Part shown: one piece after another, positions 8,708 through 15,262 of the stretch
How the letters are laid out: each line of letters begins with the position of its first letter
How positions within the stretch are numbered: the first letter of the stretch is position 1
Assembly: GCA_034664425.1 (NCBI GenBank)
Contig: JAXDHR010000096.1
Coordinates: 10,709-74,708, forward strand
Direction of reading: 5' to 3'
DNA: 64,000 nt
From: DATBDM01 sp034664425
Lineage (GTDB): Bacteria; Actinomycetota; Thermoleophilia; Solirubrobacterales; Solirubrobacteraceae
Program-made: the position numbers and the translations under genes
The notes under the pieces: model-generated
The model's database searches: none
Told to the model about the DNA's origin: nothing
What the model saw: only the letters and a program-made list of their open reading frames with translations

Positions 8708-9702
8708 CCGCGCCGCCGGAAGAACACCACGAGCCCGCCGAGCACGACCACCATCGTGACGATGATGGCCCAGAACGCGTGGATGCTCTGCTCGCCCGGG
8801 ACACGCACGTTCATGCCCCAGATCGAGGCGATCAGCGTCAGCGGGAGGATGATCACCGAGAAGGCCGTGAGCACGCGGAAGACCTCGTTGGTCCGGTGCG
8901 CGAGCGCCGACTCGTTCGTCGCCTCGAGCGCCTCGACGACCTCCTTGTAGTTCTCGAGCATGTCCCACACCCGCTCCGACGCGTCCTGGATGTCGTCGAA
9001 GTAGAGGTCGAGGTCCTCGGCGATGTAGCGCGCCTTCGTGCGCTCGAGGTCGCGGAACGCCGCGCGTTGCGGTCGCACGATCTTGCGGAAGTTGATGATC
9101 TCCTGCTTGACGTTGGAGATGTCGCGCACGACCTCGTCGGAGTTGCCTTCGAAGATCTCCTCCTCGATGCGCTCGAGTTTGTTGCCCATCTTGCGCAGCA
9201 TCGGGAACGAGGAGTCGACGAGGTCGTCGACGATCCGGTAGAGCAGGTAGCCGGCGCCCTTGGAGAACAGCTGGTCGCGCAGCTCCTCGTTGGTGCGCAC
9301 GCGCTCGAACAGGTACTCGAGCGGCTGCAGCGGCTCGTTGGGGAGCGTGATCAGGTAGTCGGGGCCGACGAAGATGTCGACCTCGGCCGCGTTGAGACGG
9401 CCGACCGTCTTGTCGTAGCGAGGGAAGTGCAGGACGATGAACTGGTAGTCGTCGTACTCGTCGACCTTCGGGCGCTGGTTGCGCGAGAGCACGTCCTCGT
9501 AGTCGAGCGGGTGGAACTCGAAGCGCTCCTCGAGCCACGCCTGGTCGGCGGCACGGGGGCGGAGGATGTTGATCCAGCGGAGGCCCGGGGCCTCGACGAT
9601 CTCGGCGCGCGGCTCGTCGCGCTCAGGCGAGCGCGCCGCCGCGGCGGCGGCGAGGGCGCGGGCCGAACGGCGCCCGAAGGGGGAGCGAGGAAGGCTCGGC
9701 AT
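8698..9702 (-). CDS. corA: CorA-family magnesium/divalent cation channel
   Basis: A 334-residue membrane protein with a long cytoplasmic N-terminal alpha/beta and helical domain and two C-terminal membrane helices. The diagnostic pore motif GMN is present in IASIWGMNVRVPGE (about residue 290), and a second hydrophobic helix (FWAIIVTMVVVLGGLVVFF) ends in basic residues. The stalk helix (IEEEIFEGNSDEVVRDISN) is typical. The frame is open up to 10089, but that part is atypical and overlaps the SAM riboswitch. The ATG at 9702 gives a normal CorA length. The gene probably forms a two-gene unit with the downstream lipid kinase, whose start it overlaps. Confidence 0.92.
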   Translation of the reverse strand: MPSLPRSPFGRRSARALAAAAAARSPERDEPRAEIVEAPGLRWINILRPRAADQAWLEERFEFHPLDYEDVLSRNQRPKVDEYDDYQFIVLHFPRYDKTVGRLNAAEVDIFVGPDYLITLPNEPLQPLEYLFERVRTNEELRDQLFSKGAGYLLYRIVDDLVDSSFPMLRKMGNKLERIEEEIFEGNSDEVVRDISNVKQEIINFRKIVRPQRAAFRDLERTKARYIAEDLDLYFDDIQDASERVWDMLENYKEVVEALEATNESALAHRTNEVFRVLTAFSVIILPLTLIASIWGMNVRVPGEQSIHAFWAIIVTMVVVLGGLVVFFRRRGWL

Positions 9703-9749
9703 GGCTGCGACTGAGCGGTTCGTCCGAGAGCGGCATGGCGTTGACTGAC

Positions 9750-9755
9750 AGTCTA
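9750..9755 (-). promoter_or_regulatory. Candidate -10 element for corA
   Basis: Read on the minus strand this is TAGACT, about 48 bases upstream of the corA ATG. The same hexamer lies before mihF and infB in this window. No good -35 is visible. The surrounding stretch 9703-9869 also holds an inverted repeat GCCTGC/GCAGGC (9781-9807) between the divergent corA and thrC-like transcripts. Confidence 0.3.
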
Positions 9756-9845
9756 CGGCTCTTCGGATGAAACTGGTTTCGCCTGCCAGGCGCCTCGCTT
9801 CGCAGGCTCCGCTCGGCGCCTTCGGCGACGCTACGGAGAATTCGC

Positions 9846-9851
9846 TACCCT
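9846..9851 (+). promoter_or_regulatory. Candidate -10 element for the SAM-riboswitch operon
   Basis: TACCCT fits TANNNT and lies about 19 bases before the first base of the riboswitch P1 stem, which places a start site near 9858. No clear -35 is visible. It is a weak call, supported mainly by position. Confidence 0.3.
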
Positions 9852-9869
9852 GCCGAAGACATAGCTGGA

Positions 9870-9990
9870 CGCATCCAGAGGGGTGGAGGGACTGGCCCGA
9901 TGAAACCCCGCCAACCTGCTTCGGCGCGCGAGCGCCGAGGACAAGGTGGCAATTCCAACAGGCTCCAAAGACGACGGCCTGGGAGATGCG
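9870..9990 (+). promoter_or_regulatory. SAM-I (S-box) riboswitch aptamer
   Basis: The conserved S-box core is unmistakable: AGAGGGGTGGAGGGACTGGC followed by CCGATGAAACCCCGCCAACC, a variable stem-loop (TCGGCGC/GCGCCGA, 9921-9938), then AAGGTGGCAATTCCAAC and a closing GGGAGATGCG. P1 pairs CGCATC (9870-9875) with GATGCG (9985-9990). SAM-I riboswitches bind S-adenosylmethionine and shut off methionine/SAM synthesis and uptake genes. It precedes the threonine-synthase-like gene by about 60 bases, so the whole operon through metF should be repressed when SAM is plentiful. Confidence 0.95.
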
Positions 9991-10042
9991 GCGATGGGTT
10001 CCGGGTCTCCTCGAGCTTCCGCCGCACACCGGGCGAAGGAAG
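9988..10042 (+). promoter_or_regulatory. Possible translational expression platform of the SAM riboswitch
   Basis: CTTCC (10016-10020) can pair with GGAAG (10038-10042), which holds the ribosome-binding site of the next gene. GCGGCG (9988-9993), overlapping the 3' strand of P1, can pair with CGCCGC (10020-10025). That would compete with both P1 and the sequestering stem. This is a plausible SAM-on/translation-off switch. No T-run terminator is seen. The pairing was read by eye, without energy calculation. Confidence 0.45.
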
Positions 10043-10048
10043 ACACAG

Positions 10049-11284
10049 ATGCCGGCAGATGCCCTGAAGTGCAAGGAGTGCTCCACCACCTACCCCGCTG
10101 ACGCGCGCTACGTCTGCGAGCGCTGCTTCGGCCCGCTCGAGGTGGTCTACGCCGCGCCGGCCGCGAGCCCGGACGAGCTGCGCCGCCGGATCCAGGCCGG
10201 CCCGCACACGATCTGGCGCTACAGCGACTTCCTTCCCGTCGACGCCGCCCCGCGGGCCAGCCTGCCGACGGGCTGGACGCCGCTCGTGCGTGCCGACCGG
10301 CTCGCCGAGCGGCTCGGGCTGCGCGAGGTCTGGATCAAGGACGAGCGCGCAAACCCCACCCACTCGTTCAAGGACCGCGTCGTCTCGGTCGCGCTCGCGC
10401 GTGCTCGCGAGCTCGGCTTCGACACGATCGCGTGCGCCTCCACCGGCAACCTCGCCAACGCAGTCAGCGCGCACGCCGCCAACGGCGGCTTCCCCGCCTA
10501 CGTGATCATCCCGGCCGACCTCGAGCCCGAGAAGATCCTCGCCAATGCCGCCTACGGCTCCCACGTCGTCGGCGTCCACGGCAACTACGACGCCGTCAAC
10601 CGGCTCTGCACCGAGCTCTCCGCGGAGCGCGACGGCTGGGCGTTCGTGAACATCAACATGCGGCCCTACTACTCGCAGGGCTCCAAGACGCTCGCCTTCG
10701 AGACGGTCGAGCAGCTCGGCTGGGAGCTGCCCGACCGCGTCGTCGCCCCGATCGCCTCCGGGTCGCTGTTCACGAAGGTCGCGCGCGGCTTCGAGGAGTG
10801 GATCGAGGCCGGGCTCGTCGAGGGCGACGTGCCGCGTATGAACGGCGCGCAGGCGCTCGGCTGCTCGCCCGTCGCGCAGGCCTGGGAGGCGGGCACCGAC
10901 GTCTGCCGCCCGGTCAAGCCGGACACGATCGCGAAGTCGCTCGCGATCGGCAACCCGGCCGACGGCCCCTACGCCATCGAGCTCGCGCGCCGTACCGGCG
11001 GCGGCGTCGACTCGGTCACCGACGACGAGATCCGCGCCGGCATCCGCCTGCTCGCCGAGACGACCGGCATCTTCACCGAGACGGCCGGCGGTGTCACCAC
11101 GGCGGTCCTGGCCAAGCTCGCCGAGCGTGGCGAGATCGATCCGGCCGAGCGCGTGGTCGCGTACATCACCGGAGACGGCCTGAAGACGCTCGACGCGGTC
11201 CGCGAAGGCTTCGAGGTGACGGAGATCGCGCCGTCGCTGAAGGCGTTCGACGCGGCGTTCGCTCCCGCCGGAGCGGTGGCCTGA
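10049..11284 (+). CDS. Threonine-synthase-like PLP enzyme (candidate thiocarboxylate-dependent homocysteine synthase)
   Basis: A 411-residue fold-type II PLP enzyme of the threonine synthase family. The N-terminus is a zinc-ribbon-like CKEC...CERC segment (residues 8-30). The PLP lysine is in NPTHSFKDR and a phosphate-binding-like loop is ASTGNLANAVSAH. Classical threonine synthases usually have NPTGSFKDRG and STGNT-type loops, so both active-site loops are altered. A good ribosome-binding site (AAGGAAGA) precedes the ATG. The gene lies behind a SAM riboswitch and overlaps by ATGA a CysO-like sulfur carrier, followed by metF. That context suggests it uses an activated homoserine (probably O-phosphohomoserine) and carrier-bound sulfur to make homocysteine. 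Ordinary threonine synthase is the alternative. Confidence 0.85.
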   Translation: MPADALKCKECSTTYPADARYVCERCFGPLEVVYAAPAASPDELRRRIQAGPHTIWRYSDFLPVDAAPRASLPTGWTPLVRADRLAERLGLREVWIKDERANPTHSFKDRVVSVALARARELGFDTIACASTGNLANAVSAHAANGGFPAYVIIPADLEPEKILANAAYGSHVVGVHGNYDAVNRLCTELSAERDGWAFVNINMRPYYSQGSKTLAFETVEQLGWELPDRVVAPIASGSLFTKVARGFEEWIEAGLVEGDVPRMNGAQALGCSPVAQAWEAGTDVCRPVKPDTIAKSLAIGNPADGPYAIELARRTGGGVDSVTDDEIRAGIRLLAETTGIFTETAGGVTTAVLAKLAERGEIDPAERVVAYITGDGLKTLDAVREGFEVTEIAPSLKAFDAAFAPAGAVA

Positions 11285-11559
11285 TGGCGGTGACGGTGAA
11301 GCTGCCGACGCAGCTGCGCGACGCCGCCGGCGGCGCCGCGAGCGCCGAGGTCGAGGCGGGCACCGTCGGGGAGGCGCTCGACGCGCTCTACGCGAGGCAC
11401 GGCGAGCTGCGCTCCCGCATGGCCGACGACGACGGCAGCCTGCGCCGCTTCGTGAACGTCTACCTCGCGGGCGAGGACATCCGCTTCCTCGACGGCCTCG
11501 ACACCACCGTCCCGGATGGCGCCGAGCTGACCGTGCTTCCCGCGGTGGCGGGCGGCTGA
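11284..11559 (+). CDS. CysO/MoaD/ThiS-family ubiquitin-like sulfur carrier protein
   Basis: A 91-residue beta-grasp protein ending in LPAVAGG. The C-terminal Gly-Gly is what E1-like enzymes adenylate and convert to a thiocarboxylate. The body, RRFVNVYLAGEDIRFLDGLD, resembles mycobacterial CysO, which donates sulfur to the PLP enzyme CysM for cysteine synthesis. It starts by ATGA overlap with the threonine-synthase-like gene and is 3 bases from metF, so the three are one translational unit under the SAM riboswitch. I infer that it carries sulfur for methionine synthesis. MoaD (molybdopterin) and ThiS (thiamin) roles are less likely, as no moa or thi genes are near. Confidence 0.88.
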   Translation: MAVTVKLPTQLRDAAGGAASAEVEAGTVGEALDALYARHGELRSRMADDDGSLRRFVNVYLAGEDIRFLDGLDTTVPDGAELTVLPAVAGG

Positions 11560-11562
11560 GCG

Positions 11563-12447
11563 ATGCGGATCGACGAGCGCCTCGCGGCGGGCGGCGAGCC
11601 CGTCCTGTCGTTCGAGTTCTTGCCCCCGCGCAGCGTCGAGGCCGAGCTGGCCTTGTGGCGCGCGGTCGAGGAGCTGCGCCGGCTCGAGCCGGCGTTCGTC
11701 TCGGTCACCTACGGCGCGGGCGGCTCGACCCGCGATCTGACGCTCGCGCTGGTGCGCCGGCTCGCTCGCGAGCATCGCCTCGAGGCGATGCCGCACCTCA
11801 CCTGCGTCGATTCGACGCGCGAGGAGCTGCGCGGCCTGCTCGCCGAGATCGCCGCCCAGGGGGCCGGCAACGTCCTCGCGCTGCGTGGCGATCCGCCGCA
11901 CGGACGCGACCCGCGGCGCGAGCGGGTCGCGCCGGCCGACGGCCTCGGCTCGGCGGCCGAGCTCGCCGCGCTGGCGCGCGAGACCGGCGATTTCTGCGTG
12001 GCCGGCGCGTGCTACCCGGAGTCCGCCGAGCTCGACTACGTCCGCGCGAAGGTCGACGCCGGGGTGTCGGTGCTCGTCACCCAGCTGTTCTTCGACAACG
12101 CCGACTACTTCCGCTTCGTCGAGCGTCTGCGCGCCGCCGGCATCGACGTGCCCGTGCTGCCGGGGATCATCCCGATCGCCAGCGCCGCGCAGGTCGAGCG
12201 GCTCGCCGCCATGTGCGGCGCCGGCGTCCCCTCCGGCCTGCGCCGCGAGCTCGAGCAGCGAGCGCACGACCCGGCCGCGGCCGCCCAGCTCGGCATCGCC
12301 TACGCGACCGCCCAGTGCGCCGAGCTGCTCGACGCCGGGGTCCCGGGGCTGCACTTCTACACGTTCAACCGCTCCCCGGCCACGCTGTCGATCGTCGGTG
12401 CTCTGCGCGCCCAGGGCCGCTGGGCCTCCGCGGTTGCCCCGCGCTGA
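11563..12447 (+). CDS. metF: Methylenetetrahydrofolate reductase
   Basis: A 294-residue FAD enzyme of the MetF family. It reduces 5,10-methylene-THF to 5-methyl-THF, the methyl donor for turning homocysteine into methionine. The TIM-barrel signatures are FEFLPPRS near the N-terminus (with the catalytic Glu), FVSVTYGAGGSTRDLTL, NVLALRGDPP, and LVTQLFFDNADYFRFVERLR. The C-terminal GLHFYTFNRSPA is also typical. Length is normal for a bacterial MetF. Its place after the sulfur-carrier gene and behind the SAM riboswitch ties the whole operon to methionine. Confidence 0.95.
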   Translation: MRIDERLAAGGEPVLSFEFLPPRSVEAELALWRAVEELRRLEPAFVSVTYGAGGSTRDLTLALVRRLAREHRLEAMPHLTCVDSTREELRGLLAEIAAQGAGNVLALRGDPPHGRDPRRERVAPADGLGSAAELAALARETGDFCVAGACYPESAELDYVRAKVDAGVSVLVTQLFFDNADYFRFVERLRAAGIDVPVLPGIIPIASAAQVERLAAMCGAGVPSGLRRELEQRAHDPAAAAQLGIAYATAQCAELLDAGVPGLHFYTFNRSPATLSIVGALRAQGRWASAVAPR

Positions 12448-13201
12448 CCTCGAGGTCGCCGTCGCGCTCGTCGAGGCGGCGGGGGCGGCGGTCCGCGCCG
12501 CGCGCGAGCGGCCGGTCGTGGTCGAGGCGAAGACCGCCGCGACCGACGTCGTCACCGCCGCCGACCACGCGGCCGAGGCCGCGATGGTGGCGATCCTGGG
12601 CGCCGAGCGCCCCGAGGACGGCATCCTCGGCGAGGAGGGCGCCAGCGCCGACACCGGCGCCGGCGGGCGCACCTGGGTGCTCGACGCGCTCGACGGGACG
12701 CTGAACTTCGCCACCGGCCTCGGGCCCTACTGCTGCGCTGCCGCGCTCGTCGCGGACGGCCGCGCGCTCGCGGTCGCGGTGCTCGATCCGATCGCCGGGC
12801 GGCGCTGGACGGCCACGGCGGGAGAGGGCGCGTTCGCCGACGACGCGCCGATCCGCGCGCGGGGCCCGGAGCGGCTCGCCGACGCGATCCTCGCCACCTA
12901 CGCCCATCCGGACCGCAAGGGCCGCGCGGGCGTGATCGACGGCTTCCGCGCGCTCGTCGAGCACGCCGGCATGCTGCGGATCATCGGATCGGGCACGCTC
13001 GATCTCGCCTGGGTCGCCGAGGGCCGGCTGCACGGCTGGGTCCAGCCCGGCGTGGAGCCGTGGGACTGGTACCCGGGCGCGCTGCTCGTCGCCGAGGCGG
13101 GCGGCGTCCAAGCGGAGGTCGTCCGCGCCGGTACGCCCTGGCGGGTCGCCGCGGCGAACGCGGCCCTGCTGGACGAGCTCGTGGCGGTGCTGGCGGCCTA
13201 G
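12434..13201 (+). CDS. Inositol monophosphatase-family protein
   Basis: About 255 residues, metal-dependent phosphatase fold. The motifs are present with small changes: DVVTAADHAAEAAM, the metal-binding GEEGAS, WVLDALDGTLNFATG (for WVxDPLDGTxNF) and EPWDWYPGALLVAEAGG (for WDxAAG). Family members hydrolyse inositol phosphates, histidinol phosphate, 3'-phosphoadenosine 5'-phosphate (CysQ type) or fructose 1,6-bisphosphate. CysQ-like activity would suit a sulfur operon, but the sequence does not decide. No ATG or GTG lies near the N-terminus; TTG 12434, overlapping the metF stop, gives the right length. The gene may be read from the SAM-riboswitch transcript. Confidence 0.82.
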   Translation: MPRADLEVAVALVEAAGAAVRAARERPVVVEAKTAATDVVTAADHAAEAAMVAILGAERPEDGILGEEGASADTGAGGRTWVLDALDGTLNFATGLGPYCCAAALVADGRALAVAVLDPIAGRRWTATAGEGAFADDAPIRARGPERLADAILATYAHPDRKGRAGVIDGFRALVEHAGMLRIIGSGTLDLAWVAEGRLHGWVQPGVEPWDWYPGALLVAEAGGVQAEVVRAGTPWRVAAANAALLDELVAVLAA

Positions 13202-13527
13202 CTCGAGGCGGGCGCCGGCCGGGCGAAGCGGCGCGGCGCGAAGTCGTCGGGCCCGATCAGGTCGAGCGCCAGCGCTGCGCCGAGGCACGTCGCCAGCGCA
13301 TCCATCGTCTCGATCACCGACACCTCGTAGGCCGAGACGATCGCCTCGCGCCACTGCGCCTGCTGGCGGTCGAGCTCGCGCACCTGCGCCCGCGTGCACG
13401 TCACGGTGAGCCGCTCGGCGCACTCGGAGCAGCGCAGGTCGACGATCATCGCGTCCTGCGCCTTCGCCTCGCAGCGCAGCGGCTGCAAGAACGACGATCC
13501 ACAGAGAGGGCACGCCTCGGGAACCAC
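13198..13527 (-). CDS. Hypothetical small zinc-ribbon-like protein
   Basis: A 109-residue protein starting at GTG. Two cysteine pairs (CPLC near residue 6 and CSEC near residue 33) could form a zinc ribbon, followed by a helical segment (RAQVRELDRQQAQWREAIVS). It ends in RRFARPAPASS. I do not recognise the family. Its stop shares a CTAG with the stop of the phosphatase gene on the other strand, and it sits at the downstream end of the copper module with a 37-base gap, so it may be a separate unit. Confidence 0.65.
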   Translation of the reverse strand: MVPEACPLCGSSFLQPLRCEAKAQDAMIVDLRCSECAERLTVTCTRAQVRELDRQQAQWREAIVSAYEVSVIETMDALATCLGAALALDLIGPDDFAPRRFARPAPASS

Positions 13528-13564
13528 GGACGCGACGCTACGCGTGCACCCGGACGGAAGTGCG

Positions 13565-13936
13565 TCAGGCGGGTCTGCGAACCACGATCTTCATCTTCAT
13601 GTCCTCGTGCAGCGTGCAGACGATCCGGTAGGTGCCGGGCACCGTGAGCCTGCGCCGGTAGCGGTAGTCGCTCGACGCGGGCTGCGAGTGGAACCTCCTG
13701 ACGCCCCGAGGGCCGGACTTGAGCTTGACGTCGTGCACGTCGCCGGCGGTGTCCGCGCCGGGCCACTTCCACGTGATCGTGGTGCCCTTCCTCACCCTCA
13801 GCGTCTGCGGCGTGAAGTAGTTGTCGCCGATTCGCACCGTCCGGCGCAGCGACGTGCCGGCGACCGCCGGCGCCGCGCATAGAAGCGCGGCGCCGGCGGC
13901 GGAGGTCACGGCGAGGCGGGTGAGCTGCCGGCTCAC
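13565..13936 (-). CDS. Secreted plastocyanin-like cupredoxin
   Basis: A 123-residue exported blue-copper-type protein. The N-terminus is a Sec signal peptide (AVTSAAGAALLCAAPAVAG). The fold signature reads NYFTPQTLRVRKGTTITWKW, then a His in GDVHDVKL and the C-terminal CTLHEDMKMKI cluster. This gives the Cys, His and Met ligands of a type-1 copper site. The GTG start overlaps the stop of the beta-helix gene as GTGA, so the two are coupled. It could pass electrons to or from the multicopper oxidase encoded two genes upstream in the same operon. Confidence 0.85.
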   Translation of the reverse strand: MSRQLTRLAVTSAAGAALLCAAPAVAGTSLRRTVRIGDNYFTPQTLRVRKGTTITWKWPGADTAGDVHDVKLKSGPRGVRRFHSQPASSDYRYRRRLTVPGTYRIVCTLHEDMKMKIVVRRPA

Positions 13937-15189
13937 TTGAACACCTCGAGCGGCTTGTAGCCCTTCTTCGCGGCGTGCGGGTGCTTGATCCAGTGGCCGA
14001 CCGCCTGCTCGCCGGTCCAGCTCACCATCGTGTTGCGGTCCGCCGCGCTGTACGCGTTGGGGCCGGCGAACGGGCAGCTCGGCGGCGGCGCGGTGTCGGG
14101 TGACGGCGACATGATCGTGTTCGGGCCGAAGCAGTTGTCGTTGCCCGAGCCGTCGTAGCTGATGTCGCGGCCGTTGAGGTCCGCGCCTCCGAGCCCGAAC
14201 TGGTTGTCGCGCACCGTGTTGCGCTGCAGCGCGATCGCGTCCGGGTGCTTGTTCGGGTCGAGCAGGATCCCGTCGATCGCCGCCACGGCCGTCAGGTAGT
14301 TGCCGTAGAAGCGGTTGCCCTGCACGAGGTTCCCGCGGCCGCCGAGCAGCAGCAGGCCGGTGCCGACCGGCGCGAGCGCCCCGGTCCCCGATGTGCGCAC
14401 CGTGAACGGCGGGTGGCCGGCGTGGAAGTCGAAGTTGTTCCAGAAGATGTCGTTGTTGGTGATGACGTTGTCCTCCGGCGGCGGGTACTTCTCGGAGTCC
14501 AGCGCGTTGGGCACCACGCCGAGCGCGTTGTCCCAGAACTTGCTGTTGGTGATCGTCACGTAGCGCATGTTCGTCGCCGAGAAGCCGATCGCCGACGCGT
14601 GGCCCTTGACGTTGCGCACGATCGAGCGCAACGGCTTGGCCTGCGGCGGCGTCTGCCCGATGTAGAACGCCCCGTCGTTGAGGTAGTAGGCCTCCGAGTC
14701 GGCCATCAGGCCGCCCTTGGTGTTGAACGCGTACAGGCCGTAGACGCCGGTGTGCTGGGCGATCAGGTTCTGCAGCGTGTAGCCGGTGGCGTTGACGACG
14801 AAGAAGCCGTTGGCCTTGTAGTCGCGCGCCTTGAAGCCGCGCACCGTCACCTGGTTGGCGCCGGACACGAGCACGCCGTTGGGCTTCTTGTTCGACCCGT
14901 TGAGCAGGACCTTGGCGGGGTGCTTGGGATCGCCGATCAGCTTGATGAAGCGCTTCTTGGCGCCGGTGATCATGACGGCTTCCTTGTAGGTGCCGTGCTT
15001 GACCCGGATCGTGTCGCCGGCCTTGGCCTTGTTGACGGCCTTCTGGATCGTGCGGAAGTCGCACGCGCCCTTGCGCTTGCACACCGTGTAGGTGTGGTGG
15101 GGGCCCTTCGGCGCGTTCTGCGCCTTGCCGGGCTGACCCGGCTTCGGGTACGTCTGGGCAGGCGCCTGCGTCGCGGCGGCGCCCAGCAT
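13933..15189 (-). CDS. Secreted right-handed parallel beta-helix protein (pectate-lyase-like fold)
   Basis: At least 418 residues. The opening CDFRTIQKAVNKAKAGDTIR and GTYKEAV is the standard N-cap of parallel beta-helix proteins. It is followed by repeating coils with Asn/Gly ladders such as NGVLVSGANQVTVRGFKARD and NVITNNDIFWNNFDF. No carbohydrate-active-site set can be assigned. From ATG 15189 the protein has only half a signal peptide. The frame continues upstream, giving VIRTTTRIASLAAVSAAMLG, to an in-frame stop at 15250-15252 with no ATG, GTG or TTG. An AGGAGAGG ribosome-binding site sits just ahead of ATC 15237, so translation may start there. The gene lies between the multicopper oxidase and the cupredoxin. 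Confidence 0.82.
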   Translation of the reverse strand: MLGAAATQAPAQTYPKPGQPGKAQNAPKGPHHTYTVCKRKGACDFRTIQKAVNKAKAGDTIRVKHGTYKEAVMITGAKKRFIKLIGDPKHPAKVLLNGSNKKPNGVLVSGANQVTVRGFKARDYKANGFFVVNATGYTLQNLIAQHTGVYGLYAFNTKGGLMADSEAYYLNDGAFYIGQTPPQAKPLRSIVRNVKGHASAIGFSATNMRYVTITNSKFWDNALGVVPNALDSEKYPPPEDNVITNNDIFWNNFDFHAGHPPFTVRTSGTGALAPVGTGLLLLGGRGNLVQGNRFYGNYLTAVAAIDGILLDPNKHPDAIALQRNTVRDNQFGLGGADLNGRDISYDGSGNDNCFGPNTIMSPSPDTAPPPSCPFAGPNAYSAADRNTMVSWTGEQAVGHWIKHPHAAKKGYKPLEVFK

Positions 15190-15262
15190 CGCGGCCGAAA
15201 CGGCGGCGAGCGATGCGATGCGGGTGGTGGTGCGGATGACCCTCTCCTCTCAGCGGTGGCCG

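Noticed and set aside
9703..10089. N-terminal extension of corA up to 10089
   Set aside because: It would run antisense through the SAM riboswitch and gives Cys/Ser/His-rich sequence unlike CorA. ATG 9702 yields normal length.
11284..11559. The small Gly-Gly protein as molybdopterin synthase MoaD or thiamin ThiS
   Set aside because: No moa, moe or thi genes are near, the sequence is closer to CysO (RFVNVY...LPAVAGG), and the SAM riboswitch points to sulfur amino acids.
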